From NCBI RefSeq assembly GCF_002453355.1, contig NZ_DKGQ01000008.1, positions 1-64,000 on the forward strand: DNA of 64,000 nt. The letters are read 5' to 3'. Position 1 is the stretch's first letter, and every line of letters begins with the position of its first letter. The notes below the pieces were generated by a model. The model saw only the letters and a program-made list of their open reading frames with translations, made no database searches and had not been told where the DNA came from. Positions 43,868 to 52,830 of the stretch are shown here, in pieces. The translations under genes were made by a program, and so were the position numbers. This DNA comes from Psychrobacter sp. UBA6766. Lineage in GTDB: Bacteria > Pseudomonadota > Gammaproteobacteria > Pseudomonadales > Moraxellaceae.

Positions 43868-45211
43868 TCAAACATCCTGTAAATAGGTGAGGTATTCAAG
43901 GTTGGTCACTTGCTGAGCAAAGCGTTTGGCTTCTTGTTTTTTGACAGCAATCAATAGCTCAATCATCTCGCTTGGAAACAGTGCATCAATGATGTCGCTG
44001 CTTTCAAATTTGCGGATAGCGGACAGCCAGTCTAATGGTAAAGTTTTAAGCTCGGCTTCGTTGTAAGTAATGCTATTGACCGGCTCTGGTGCTTCAAGCT
44101 TGTTTTCGATGCCATAGAGCATACCTGCTAATACGGCGCTACAGACCAGATAAGGGTTGGCATCCGCGCCAGAAACGCGGTGCTCGATACGGCGTGCTTG
44201 TGAGTCGCCGCCTGGGATGCGGACAGCAGCGGTGCGGTTTTCATAACCCCATGACACATTGTTTGGTGCCAAAGTACCAGGCGTAAAGCGGCGGTAAGAG
44301 TTGACATGTGGGGCAAATAATAAGGTGCAATCTGACATGGTTTTTAATAAGCCAGCGACCGCATGACGCAAGATGTCTGACCCTTCTTCTGAGCCGTCAT
44401 CAAAAACATTGTTGCCATCTTTATCGAGCAAGCTGCAATGAACGTGAAAGCCGTTGCCGGATTGCAAACCAAAGGGTTTTGCCATAAAGGTAGCCGTCAG
44501 CTTGCGGCGTGCTGCGACGGATTTGACCACTTGCTTAAATAAAATGGCATCGTCAGCAGCTTTTAAAGGGTCATCGACGTGCAGTAAGTTAATTTCAAAC
44601 TGACCACAACCGTTCTCAGCTAAGGCTGCATCAACTGGAATATCGAGTTTTTTACATTGCTCATAGACTTCGTCTAAAAATTCATCAAACTGCAATAAGT
44701 CATTGATACTTAAAATAGAGGTTTTGTTTAAACGTAGACCACTTTTCGGGCGAATAGGCGGTCTTGGCGTTTCACCTTCGGTGTAATCAACCAAATAAAA
44801 CTCAAGCTCCGTTGCCATAACTGGCGTCAACCCCAATGCTTTAAATTTTTTGCTGACGTAATCTAAAACATGGCGTGCGTCACCGTAATAAGGTTCGTTG
44901 TCTTCGGTATAAAGCCAAACGGGTAGGAGCGATGAGGGCGCGCTGGTATTGAGGAGCGGATAAGCAGCACGACCGGTAGGACGGGCGATGGCATCGATAT
45001 CACCATTGCACTGAGAGGACTCGATGACATCCGCACCCCAGATGTCGACGCCTAAAATCGATAATGGCAAACGTATCGCGCCGTTCTCTGCTTTTTCCAT
45101 CTGATTAAAGGGGATGCGCTTACCACGAAGTAATCCATTGATATCCCCCGCTGCAACATACACATATTCCGTATTATTTGCAGATTCGACCATTCCCTTG
45201 GTTGTCGTCAT
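43868..45211 (-). CDS. puuA: Gamma-glutamylputrescine synthetase, GS-family
   Basis: Glutamine synthetase-fold ligase of 447 residues that joins glutamate to putrescine (or related amines) with ATP. Conserved pieces include ATELEFYLVD, ENGCGQFEINLLH, NGFHVHCSL and the ENRTAAVRIPG ATP-site region. The N-terminal domain is shorter than in GlnA, and the gene lies with puuB, puuD and a PuuR-like regulator gene, which fits PuuA rather than biosynthetic GS. AGGG lies before the ATG. puuB follows directly, so the two form an operon. Confidence 0.88.
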   Translation of the reverse strand: MTTTKGMVESANNTEYVYVAAGDINGLLRGKRIPFNQMEKAENGAIRLPLSILGVDIWGADVIESSQCNGDIDAIARPTGRAAYPLLNTSAPSSLLPVWLYTEDNEPYYGDARHVLDYVSKKFKALGLTPVMATELEFYLVDYTEGETPRPPIRPKSGLRLNKTSILSINDLLQFDEFLDEVYEQCKKLDIPVDAALAENGCGQFEINLLHVDDPLKAADDAILFKQVVKSVAARRKLTATFMAKPFGLQSGNGFHVHCSLLDKDGNNVFDDGSEEGSDILRHAVAGLLKTMSDCTLLFAPHVNSYRRFTPGTLAPNNVSWGYENRTAAVRIPGGDSQARRIEHRVSGADANPYLVCSAVLAGMLYGIENKLEAPEPVNSITYNEAELKTLPLDWLSAIRKFESSDIIDALFPSEMIELLIAVKKQEAKRFAQQVTNLEYLTYLQDV

Positions 45212-45723
45212 GTCTATTATCCCTATTGATGTTAATTTTTGCTCTGATTATGGTTGCGCCGTTTATGGCCGCTGTCATTCATAATTGACAAGTCATGATT
45301 GTGAGTAACGTTAAATAAAACAGTGTTTCTAAATAAAACAGCACTTATAAATACCGTGGCTGATACCACATGGTTTGCTTTACTAAGTATTTACTTCATA
45401 TGATTGCGTAATATTTCTACTGCAAAATGAATCACTTAGCGTTGTTCTTAGTGTTGTTTTCATCGGTAATGACATCTGGGTAGTCGATACGGTAATTCAC
45501 CTTTTGTCTTACTGATGTCCTTCAATATATTATTGAAACTTATAGTTGTCAATTAATATTTAAATCTATTAAAAAGTAATTAATTATATTCATTATGGTT
45601 TTAATTAACTAAAAATGAAGTTTATAGTTTACATTATCCAAAATTTTGTGTTAGATTTTAATCAAGAACATCTCGGCATATTGAAAATTTGAGGCTTAGA
45701 TATCACATTCAAGGAAGAGTAAA
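45212..45723. promoter_or_regulatory. Divergent control region of puuAB and puuD
   Basis: A 512-bp AT-rich region between the divergent starts. It holds a 12-bp direct repeat, TAAATAAAACAG, at 45312-45323 and 45330-45341 (18 bp apart, about 100 bp upstream of puuA), and a very AT-rich block at 45540-45660 upstream of puuD. These are candidate sites for the nearby XRE-cupin regulator. I could not fix promoters. Confidence 0.45.
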
Positions 45724-46464
45724 ATGCAAACTTATCGCCCCATTATTGCCATCGTTTCCTGTCATAAAATGGTTGACGGTCAACCTGCGCAAGCGGTGTA
45801 TCAAAAATACATCGATGCGGTACATTTTTATGGTGGCAATCCTATCTTGCTGCCCAATACCGTCGCTGAAAGTGAGAACTTCGCTGCTTTGATTGCCACT
45901 GTTGATGGTATTTTATTGACGGGCAGTTACAGTAACGTCGCACCTGCACGTTATGGCGCCACGCATATTGAAGAAAAGCAGGACTTAAGGCGTGATGAGC
46001 TGAGCTTTAAACTGCTTGCTCATGCAGAGAAGGCTGGTACGCCTTTATTGGCAGTGTGCCGCGGCTTGCAAGAGATGAATGTCTATTTTGATGGCAGTTT
46101 GCATCCAGATTGGCGTGAGGTAGAAGGATTTTATGAGCCTCATTTGGAGGACAATACCCAGCCGCTTGAGGTGCAATACCAGCCAGTACATGATGTGATC
46201 ATTCAACCTGAGGGTCGACTGGCAGCGTTTGGTGAAAAATGGCACGTCAATTCATTGCATAAACAAGCCATCAATACAGTAGGTAGAGATTTATTTGTCG
46301 AGGCGCGCGCACCGGATGGATTGGTGGAAGCCATCAGCTTGATAAAACATCCATTTATGATTGGTGTACAATGGCATCCTGAGTTAAATTATGCACAAGA
46401 CGATTTGTCAAAATTTCTATTCAAGGAATTTATCCACTATGCCAGCAAAAAACACGGTTCATGA
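45724..46464 (+). CDS. puuD: Gamma-glutamyl-GABA hydrolase
   Basis: Class I glutamine amidotransferase-like hydrolase (peptidase C26) of 246 residues that releases GABA from gamma-glutamyl-GABA. The triad is complete: Cys112 in AVCRGLQEMN, and His218/Glu220 in QWHPE. The HVNSLHKQAI stretch is typical of the family. AAGGAAG lies 6 bases before the ATG. The regulator gene begins inside its last 26 bases, so the two are translationally linked. Confidence 0.9.
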   Translation: MQTYRPIIAIVSCHKMVDGQPAQAVYQKYIDAVHFYGGNPILLPNTVAESENFAALIATVDGILLTGSYSNVAPARYGATHIEEKQDLRRDELSFKLLAHAEKAGTPLLAVCRGLQEMNVYFDGSLHPDWREVEGFYEPHLEDNTQPLEVQYQPVHDVIIQPEGRLAAFGEKWHVNSLHKQAINTVGRDLFVEARAPDGLVEAISLIKHPFMIGVQWHPELNYAQDDLSKFLFKEFIHYASKKHGS

Positions 46465-47182
46465 TAGTGCAGAAAACGATAGCGTAAAAGAGGGCGCTGT
46501 GCCTGAAAATGAGATGGACTTACTCGAAGACGAGGCTGAAGAAGACGAAGCTGATGACGCTAACAGCGATGGAGAGGACACGTCAGAGCCTGAGGAGGCG
46601 CCTTCCATACTCGAGATGGATGGACAGCCAGAAGAGGACATCGGTAAAAAAATCAATCAGCTGCGCCTTGCAAAAGGTTATTCGCAACGCAAGCTGGCAA
46701 GGATGGCAGGGGTAACCAATACTTCAATCAGTGCAATTGAGCGTAACAAAGTCAGCCCAGCGGTCAATACGCTTAAGGCAATTTTACAGGTGTTAGGGTC
46801 TGATTTAACGACCTTTTTCAGCGATGAGTGGAAAGAGCCCAAAGCCCGCGTGGTGGTCACACCAAAGGATTTGATAGAGCTTAGTGAGTCAAGCAGTAGA
46901 GTGTCGTTAAAGCAGGTATATAACTGTAGCACCACTAAAAATCTGGGATTTTTGATTGAGACGTATCAGCCCAATAGCTCGACCGAAGAAAAAATAGCTC
47001 ATGAAGGCGAAGAGATTGGCACCGTTATTGAAGGCAAGGTCCTGATTCGCATTGAAGAGACGACTTATTTGTTGAATGAAGGTGACAGCTATGTGATTGA
47101 TACCATTAAACCGCACACTTTTATCAATCCTACTGATGGCATAACTCGCATCGTAAGTGCGCATACGCCGACGACTTATTAA
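46439..47182 (+). CDS. PuuR-like XRE-cupin transcriptional regulator with acidic N-terminal extension
   Basis: About 247 residues from the ATG at 46439, which has AAGGAA about 10 bases upstream; the frame opens 16 codons earlier. An XRE helix-turn-helix (about 65-125; YSQRKLARMAGVTNTSISAIE) is followed by a cupin (about 175-245; HEGEEIGTVIEG and a PHTF motif). This architecture is that of PuuR and similar repressors that sense polyamines or amino acids. Unlike PuuR it carries about 60 N-terminal residues that are strongly acidic (many Glu/Asp). It overlaps puuD by 26 bp. Confidence 0.85.
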   Translation: MPAKNTVHDSAENDSVKEGAVPENEMDLLEDEAEEDEADDANSDGEDTSEPEEAPSILEMDGQPEEDIGKKINQLRLAKGYSQRKLARMAGVTNTSISAIERNKVSPAVNTLKAILQVLGSDLTTFFSDEWKEPKARVVVTPKDLIELSESSSRVSLKQVYNCSTTKNLGFLIETYQPNSSTEEKIAHEGEEIGTVIEGKVLIRIEETTYLLNEGDSYVIDTIKPHTFINPTDGITRIVSAHTPTTY

Positions 47183-47227
47183 GTTAGTATGAAAGCTCAA
47201 TTAGCGTTACATTTAGACTGGTAGGTT

Positions 47228-48559
47228 TTAATGGTCTTGAGTGGCTTCTAAGCCGTTGGCTGCTTGTTCTTTGTCTTTCGTTTTACTATCGTCTTTAAGC
47301 AACCTGACTTTGGCATTTTTATCTGCTAGTTCAATTTTGACATAAGGGGACTCAGAAATAGTTTTAGATGTCTTGCTAAAGCTTTTTTTAGTCCTTTTTA
47401 CCGCTGCTGCATCCACCTGCGCTTGCTCTTCTGCAAGCGATTGGTCATATAACCCTTGATATACGATAAGCGTTTCTTCAATCATCTCACGCATGGTGAA
47501 TTTGTTGGTCATCTCAGGACGGGTGACACTTTCTAGTTGGTTGCGTACCGCTTTACAGAGTGCTTTGGCGTTGTATTTTTTCACCAATCCTTGCGGATAT
47601 AACGGCTGTAAAATTTCGCTAAAGGCTGCTTGATCCCAGCCAATGACCGGCGTTCCTAAATGAATCGCTTGAAGCGCATTGATGCCGATAGATTCCGGCT
47701 CATTGGCAAGCGCCATGACGATATTGGCCGCCGACAGCCATTCACGCATGTCATTACGCTTGCTGCCGACATAGGTAATGCGCTCAGAGAGCCCAAGCGT
47801 ATTGCTACGCTGACGAAAATCTTCATGCGCCACATCGCCTTCGCGGTAATCTTCATCCATAATAATGACGTGAATATTGGGAAATTGTTCTTGCAAATTG
47901 CCCAAAATATCAATCAGCCATTCTTGTCCATATTCGTTGCCGATGATGGTCGGAAAAACCAGCCATTTCTTATGCTCAAGTTCAGGATATTCAGCAAAAG
48001 TATGGCGCAACCAATAAACAGAAGGATTATGCCGATACGGATAACGGCGAGTATCGACACCGCGGTAAATGCGCTTGATGACTTTAGGTTCTAGCTCCTC
48101 ACGGCGCAGGCCTTTTTTTAGATAATTGGTCACACTATCGGACACGGTAATGATGGTATCGACATCGAGTAGCGCTTGCGAGTATTTATTAATCGGATAA
48201 AATCCGTACATGGTCGAGACCAGTTTTGGTCGGCGCTTAACGCGTGCGCGGCGCAAAGCTAAATGCAAAACCCATGCTGGTGTGCGTGAATGTACATGAA
48301 TGATGTCGGGATCGTATTTTTCAATCAGGCGGCGTAGCGGTGCGACTTGAAGCAGTGACAGCCAAGATTTTTTATTCATATAGAGCTGATGATAAATACT
48401 GCCGTCACGTTTTAGGCGTTTGACTAAGTCATTTTCTTCATCAGCGCTGGCGATGATAATGGAAGTATGGCCATTTTTAGCCAAAGCACGCCCTAGATGA
48501 AAAATACCGCGCTCGGATTCATCATGCTTTAAAGACGACAGTAAGCGCATAACTTTCAT
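47228..48559 (-). CDS. Glycosyltransferase family 4-like protein
   Basis: GT-B fold glycosyltransferase of about 440 residues. The N-terminus MKVMRLLSSLKHDESERGIFHLGRAL has the acceptor-domain pattern, HVHSRTPAW is typical, and the donor-site motif EPESIGINALQA with a GTPVIGW segment is near residue 320. The tail (about the last 60 residues) is Lys/Asp-rich. The ATG at 48559 is chosen; the frame extends 10 codons to a TTG without support. No other surface-sugar genes are adjacent, so the acceptor is unknown. Confidence 0.82.
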   Translation of the reverse strand: MKVMRLLSSLKHDESERGIFHLGRALAKNGHTSIIIASADEENDLVKRLKRDGSIYHQLYMNKKSWLSLLQVAPLRRLIEKYDPDIIHVHSRTPAWVLHLALRRARVKRRPKLVSTMYGFYPINKYSQALLDVDTIITVSDSVTNYLKKGLRREELEPKVIKRIYRGVDTRRYPYRHNPSVYWLRHTFAEYPELEHKKWLVFPTIIGNEYGQEWLIDILGNLQEQFPNIHVIIMDEDYREGDVAHEDFRQRSNTLGLSERITYVGSKRNDMREWLSAANIVMALANEPESIGINALQAIHLGTPVIGWDQAAFSEILQPLYPQGLVKKYNAKALCKAVRNQLESVTRPEMTNKFTMREMIEETLIVYQGLYDQSLAEEQAQVDAAAVKRTKKSFSKTSKTISESPYVKIELADKNAKVRLLKDDSKTKDKEQAANGLEATQDH

Positions 48560-48639
48560 AATAGCGTCGGTTACCAAATCAAATATCAAGTTGCTATTGT
48601 CAGTTAAAAGCGCTCAAAACTCAACCTTGATTCGTAGAC

Positions 48640-49512
48640 TTAGCGACGTTTTTGTAGATGCTCAGCATTTGGTAGAACCTGCTTTTCACTTAAGTATTTC
48701 CAATAACGCTGCGGCAGATATTGCTTATGCAGCCGTGAGTTTTTACGCTCCTTGATATTGACGTTGGTAAAGTAGCCTTGCCAAAACTTTTGATAGCGCT
48801 GCTCGTCTTCGCTATGAATACTGGCAGGATTTCGTAGCACTGCATCGTCTAAGTCGGTGATGGTTTGTAGGTCAGCAGGGCGCTTGGAGGTACTTTTACT
48901 TTTGTCATAATAAATGCCATAGCCGCGAGCGACATCATAAATTGCCCAGTGTTGATCTTGATAACGCTGACGAAAATGCTCACCAATCAGTGGCAGCACA
49001 TTAAAATCAGGCTCAACACGAGCGAAATAAATATCATCAATGGTATGCTCAAAGCGCACAAACGCTTCCATACGGTGTTTTTCTCGGCTGACAGACTTGA
49101 CGGTCTGTACCAACTCTAAAACGTTTAGGTTGCCCAAGTCCTCCATGATAGCGCGGTTAGGGTAGTCGATTGCATATTTGACTACCTGAAATAAAGTGGT
49201 GCCGATATGGTCTTTTTCGGACAAAAATCCCCAAAGGATGTTGCGCATTCCCGAACGACCCAATAACTGATTAAGTTTTATCAATACGCGTTCGGCGTTT
49301 TCTTCGTCGGTCGCAACGCTTACCGCTTGAGAGATTAATGACGGCACATAACAATCTTGAGCGATCAGCTGTAAGGATTTATCGTCTTGTAATTTATGAG
49401 CATAAATGTAGAAAACTGCGCTCAGCCAACCTTCAAAACTTGGCTCATAAAGCACAATACTGGGCGTTAATTGACCGACAATATAGTCATGCCTTTGCAT
49501 AAGGTGCGACAT
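48640..49512 (-). CDS. DUF4130-domain putative DNA-repair protein, partner of the radical SAM gene
   Basis: A 290-residue protein with the DUF4130 domain in the TIGR03915 arrangement. The VRFEHTIDDIYFARVEPDFNV segment, followed by FRQRYQDQHWAIYD and GYGIYYD, is typical. The family is known almost only from its pairing with the radical SAM protein encoded 42 bp upstream; a role in DNA modification or repair has been proposed from domain context. AGGA lies 7 bases before the ATG. The pair is a clear operon. Confidence 0.82.
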   Translation of the reverse strand: MSHLMQRHDYIVGQLTPSIVLYEPSFEGWLSAVFYIYAHKLQDDKSLQLIAQDCYVPSLISQAVSVATDEENAERVLIKLNQLLGRSGMRNILWGFLSEKDHIGTTLFQVVKYAIDYPNRAIMEDLGNLNVLELVQTVKSVSREKHRMEAFVRFEHTIDDIYFARVEPDFNVLPLIGEHFRQRYQDQHWAIYDVARGYGIYYDKSKSTSKRPADLQTITDLDDAVLRNPASIHSEDEQRYQKFWQGYFTNVNIKERKNSRLHKQYLPQRYWKYLSEKQVLPNAEHLQKRR

Positions 49513-49554
49513 TTATGTTCCTATTTAAAGTAGTAGCAATTAACACCATATTCA

Positions 49555-50823
49555 TTAAAACAGTGCCAATTGTCCGTTACGTTGGTCTTTATATTTGGTC
49601 TGCGTTTGCGCCAGTACATATTGGCGGAAGTTATCACGCGTTAAATGAGCAAGATGTTCATTTTTACCGGTAGTCGCGATAAAGTATTTGGCGCGGTTGA
49701 CTGCTGCACCCATTTTTTTCAGATGATAAAGCGTCAATTGGTTAAACTTGCGCGCCTTCATTATCTTCTTAGCTGTTTTGGTGCCGATGCCGGGAATTCG
49801 GACAATCATCTCGTAAGTGGCGGTTTGAATATTAACAGGGAAATGCTCACGATGACGGATGGCCCAAGCCAGTTTTGGGTCGCAATCCAAATCTAAAAAC
49901 GGCGAGTCGGGCTCAACAATTTCGTGGGCGCCAAATCCATAAAAGCGCATCAGCCAATCGGCTTGATAGAGGCGATTTTCACGTATCATCGGCACTGGCG
50001 TCCCAATCGCTGGCAGGCGACTATCGGACAACATCGGCACGTAACCTGAGTAATAAACACGTTTTAAATCATATTGCTGATAAAAATGGCTCGATAGCTG
50101 AATCACTTGCAAGTCGGTCTCATTACTAGCGCCAACAATCATCTGGCTAGTCTGGCCTGCTGGCACAAATTTGGGCGCTTTTTTATGGGTCTTACGGCTC
50201 TCTTTAATGGTAATAATTTCAGTTTTAACGGTTTCCATCGGTGCTTTTAATTCATCATGTGACTTCTCTGGAGCAAGCAGTGCCAGACCAGACTTGGTCG
50301 GAATTTCAATATTAACGCTAAGCCGGTCGGCATAAAGCCCTGCTTCTAATAACAATTCTTTTGATGAACCAGGAATGGTTTTTAGATGGATATAACCGTT
50401 AAATCGTTCACGAGTACGTAGTATCTTGGCGACCTCGACCAGTCGCTCCATCGTATAGTCGCCACTTTTAAAAATACCTGAGCTGAGAAATAACCCTTCG
50501 ATATAATTACGGCGATAAAACTGCATAGTCAAATCAACCACTTCCTCGACACTAAAAGCCGCGCGCGGCGTGTCATTACTTTTACGCGAAGTACAATAAG
50601 CACAGTCATAAATGCAATGATTGGTTAGTAGAATTTTAAGGAGGCTGACGCAGCGGCCATCTTCGGTATAGCTGTGGCAAATACCCGTTGCGGAAGCATC
50701 ACCGAGTCCGCCGCCTTGGTTTTTGCGCGTACCAGCGGAAGAGGAACAAGAAACATCATACTTAGCAGCGTCCGCTAAAATGTTAAGCTTACCTTGCAGT
50801 CGTTCATAATTGATGGTGGCCAT
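49555..50823 (-). CDS. Radical SAM putative DNA-modification/repair protein
   Basis: A 422-residue radical SAM enzyme (TIGR03916 type) from the ATG at 50823; a GTG lies two codons upstream. The cluster-binding cysteines are in NHCIYDCAYC (Cys70, 74, 77). A C-terminal helix-hairpin-helix, IPGIGTKTAKKIMKAR at about 360, suggests contact with nucleic acid. It is co-transcribed with the DUF4130 gene just downstream. The substrate is unknown; the HhH and the partner are the reasons for the DNA link. Confidence 0.85.
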   Translation of the reverse strand: MATINYERLQGKLNILADAAKYDVSCSSSAGTRKNQGGGLGDASATGICHSYTEDGRCVSLLKILLTNHCIYDCAYCTSRKSNDTPRAAFSVEEVVDLTMQFYRRNYIEGLFLSSGIFKSGDYTMERLVEVAKILRTRERFNGYIHLKTIPGSSKELLLEAGLYADRLSVNIEIPTKSGLALLAPEKSHDELKAPMETVKTEIITIKESRKTHKKAPKFVPAGQTSQMIVGASNETDLQVIQLSSHFYQQYDLKRVYYSGYVPMLSDSRLPAIGTPVPMIRENRLYQADWLMRFYGFGAHEIVEPDSPFLDLDCDPKLAWAIRHREHFPVNIQTATYEMIVRIPGIGTKTAKKIMKARKFNQLTLYHLKKMGAAVNRAKYFIATTGKNEHLAHLTRDNFRQYVLAQTQTKYKDQRNGQLALF

Positions 50824-50986
50824 GAGCACTGTTTACCAAAACACTTATTGACATTTATTTTAGCAAAATTAAGGTTAAATCATTGTAAAGGTGGGATAAT
50901 GAGATAAACAAGACGACAAGTAGTGTCGCTTGGTGATAAAAAATGACTATCGGAAATGCTCCGTCATTCACTTTTCTTCAAAATAG

Positions 50987-51014
50987 ATAAAGCCCAGCAT
51001 TCGCCGGGCTTTAT
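50987..51014 (-). terminator. Terminator of the exported DUF11-like gene
   Basis: A 9-bp stem (50987-50995 with 51006-51014) with extra pairing at the loop base, 42 bases after the stop on the minus strand. Confidence 0.7.
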
Positions 51015-51055
51015 AGTAATTATTTAATAGAAGCTGTTTCTATACGGCGTAATTT

Positions 51056-51952
51056 TTATTGAACCTTCGCACGTATAACCACAGTCTGAGCGGCATTTGG
51101 ACTTAGATCAACTAAATTCCATTTCAGGCCCGAATAATTTTCTTTGACGACAACGGTATTACCCACTTGCTGAATGGTTTGATAGGTGTCACCACCTGTG
51201 GTCGCAAGCGTCGGCAAAGGGCTGTTTAATGACACCAGTCTCACGCCACTTGGCAGAGAAACCATCGCATTGATATTGTTGACAGGCTGGGTAGTGGTAT
51301 TGGTGTAAGTGGTATGATATTCAATCACGTCACCGGGTGCGATATGATTGGCTGGCACCGCCACTTCACGTCCATCACTATTTTTAAGGATTTTCATTAC
51401 CTTGGTTTTGGCATTGACCACATCAGGGGTGCTAAAAGTTGGATTAAGTTGCAACGCATCTACAGAGGTAACAGTCATCACTTGGTTGGTCACTGGTTGA
51501 TTGGCAATGACCTGTGTCGTCACTGGCGTATTGAGCACAGGCAACTGGGTTGTTGGTGTGACAGGAAGTACTTGAGTAACGGTGCTGGTCGGTACGGTAA
51601 TAACATCGACACGGCTGCTTTGATTGGTTGTTTGACTAGTCACAGGAACACTGGTCACGGTCGCACTGCCTTGGTTAACGACATAGCGCGGAACATTGGT
51701 CACTTGTGTGGCGTAAAACGGCATACCATCTTGCATAGTAATACCGTTAGGCGTAGCAGTGATCACTGCTGTCTTACCATCAGAATAGTTTTCAACTACT
51801 GTAGTACTGCTGCTAACAGAGGGTACGACCGTTACTTCAGGGGCAGCAATGGCTGAAGACATAACCAATACACTACCAGCCAAAAGTGCTGATACTGCCG
51901 TAAAAGTGGCCGTTTTTTTAGTCATTGATGTATTAGTGATATTTGTAGTCAT
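51056..51952 (-). CDS. Exported protein with a DUF11-like C-terminal domain
   Basis: A 298-residue secreted or periplasmic protein. The N-terminus has a signal peptide (Lys-rich start, hydrophobic core, cleavage after about AIA, residue 36). The middle (about 50-175) is low complexity, dominated by Thr, Val and Pro (many TTQV, VTS and PVT units). The C-terminal 100 residues (from IAPGDVIEYHTTYTN) resemble the DUF11 repeat, a beta-sandwich found in surface proteins. A perfect AAAGGA site precedes the ATG. Function unknown. Confidence 0.75.
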   Translation of the reverse strand: MTTNITNTSMTKKTATFTAVSALLAGSVLVMSSAIAAPEVTVVPSVSSSTTVVENYSDGKTAVITATPNGITMQDGMPFYATQVTNVPRYVVNQGSATVTSVPVTSQTTNQSSRVDVITVPTSTVTQVLPVTPTTQLPVLNTPVTTQVIANQPVTNQVMTVTSVDALQLNPTFSTPDVVNAKTKVMKILKNSDGREVAVPANHIAPGDVIEYHTTYTNTTTQPVNNINAMVSLPSGVRLVSLNSPLPTLATTGGDTYQTIQQVGNTVVVKENYSGLKWNLVDLSPNAAQTVVIRAKVQ

Positions 51953-52353
51953 AATAATTTCCTTTAAATACAGTCAGTCAAGCAAAAATAAAAAATCGTT
52001 GGATAAACAAAACCCCCGTTAAATGACACTACAGAACAGGTCAAATAACGAGGGTAAATAAAGGTTGATAGCGCAGATTTGCCATCTTTCCATCATTATT
52101 TTTAGTTAGACGATAAACAATGAATATTAAGCTCATTGCTCTGCACTCTCTATGCAAAGATTATGCGCTAAAACGAATTGAGGTGAAAAGCAGCATTGTG
52201 TAACTACCTGCTATAAATAACAGTTTCTTGTGCAGCTTTCTTTTCTCATCATTCTGTCTGTGCTTTAGGCGTAAGCAGATTAACAGCTTACTTGTTATAA
52301 ATAATGATGGTTATTAAAGGTGTTTTATTAAAAGTCATTAAAAATCACGATAA
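51953..52353. other. 401-bp gap between greA and the DUF11-like gene
   Basis: Non-coding. It holds the inverted repeat at 52012-52055 and a short hairpin near 52271-52292 (GTAAGC/GCTTAC). No credible open frame was seen. Confidence 0.5.
52012..52055 (-). terminator. Inverted repeat upstream of the DUF11-like gene, possible terminator or attenuator
   Basis: Arms 52012-52027 and 52040-52055 match at 13 of 16 positions. On the minus strand the structure is followed by a T-rich run. It lies 300 bases after greA and 60 before the DUF11-like start, so it could end greA read-through or attenuate the next gene. Confidence 0.5.
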
Positions 52354-52830
52354 TTAGTCGTAAATGACTTTCATAATTTCATATTCGACCACACCTTTTG
52401 GCGTTTCGATACGTGCTTCGTCGCCTTCAGATTTACCGATGAGGCCACGAGCAATCGGTGAGTTGACTGAGATTTTGCCAGCCTTAAAATCCGCTTCATC
52501 ATCACCAACGATTTTATACTGCTTTTCTTCTTCGGTGTCCATATTTTCAATCACGACGCTTACACCGAATACCACGCGACCATCATTTGGTAGTGTAGTA
52601 GGGTCAATGACTTGTGCAGCGCCAAGCTTGGCTTCGATGTCACGAATACGCGCTTCACAAAATCCTTGCTGCTCACGAGCGGCATGGTATTCAGCGTTTT
52701 CTTTTAGGTCACCGTGTTCGCGAGCTTCAGCGATAGCAGCAGTGATACGGGGACGGTCGACACTTTTTAACTGTTTGAGTTCAGCCTCTAAAGCGGCGTG
52801 ACCTTGTGGGGTCATGGGATAACGTTGCAT
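52354..52830 (-). CDS. greA: Transcription elongation factor GreA
   Basis: Releases backtracked RNA polymerase by stimulating transcript cleavage. At 158 residues it has the full layout: an N-terminal coiled coil (1-75) with the tip acidic residues in REHGDLKENAEYHAA, and a C-terminal FKBP-like domain ending in GVVEYEIMKV. AAGGA lies about 7 bases before the ATG. It follows carA-carB in the same direction, a common order in this family, but a terminator and 370 bp separate it from carB. Confidence 0.96.
   Translation of the reverse strand: MQRYPMTPQGHAALEAELKQLKSVDRPRITAAIAEAREHGDLKENAEYHAAREQQGFCEARIRDIEAKLGAAQVIDPTTLPNDGRVVFGVSVVIENMDTEEEKQYKIVGDDEADFKAGKISVNSPIARGLIGKSEGDEARIETPKGVVEYEIMKVIYD

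Noticed and set aside
47660..48094. 144-codon frame opposite the glycosyltransferase gene
   Set aside because: Antisense shadow with no ribosome binding site.
51314..51856. 180-codon plus-strand frame opposite the DUF11-like gene
   Set aside because: Shadow frame in a low-complexity gene; its translation is rich in His, Arg and Trp with no protein-like pattern.
52364..52801. 145-codon frame opposite greA
   Set aside because: Antisense shadow of greA.
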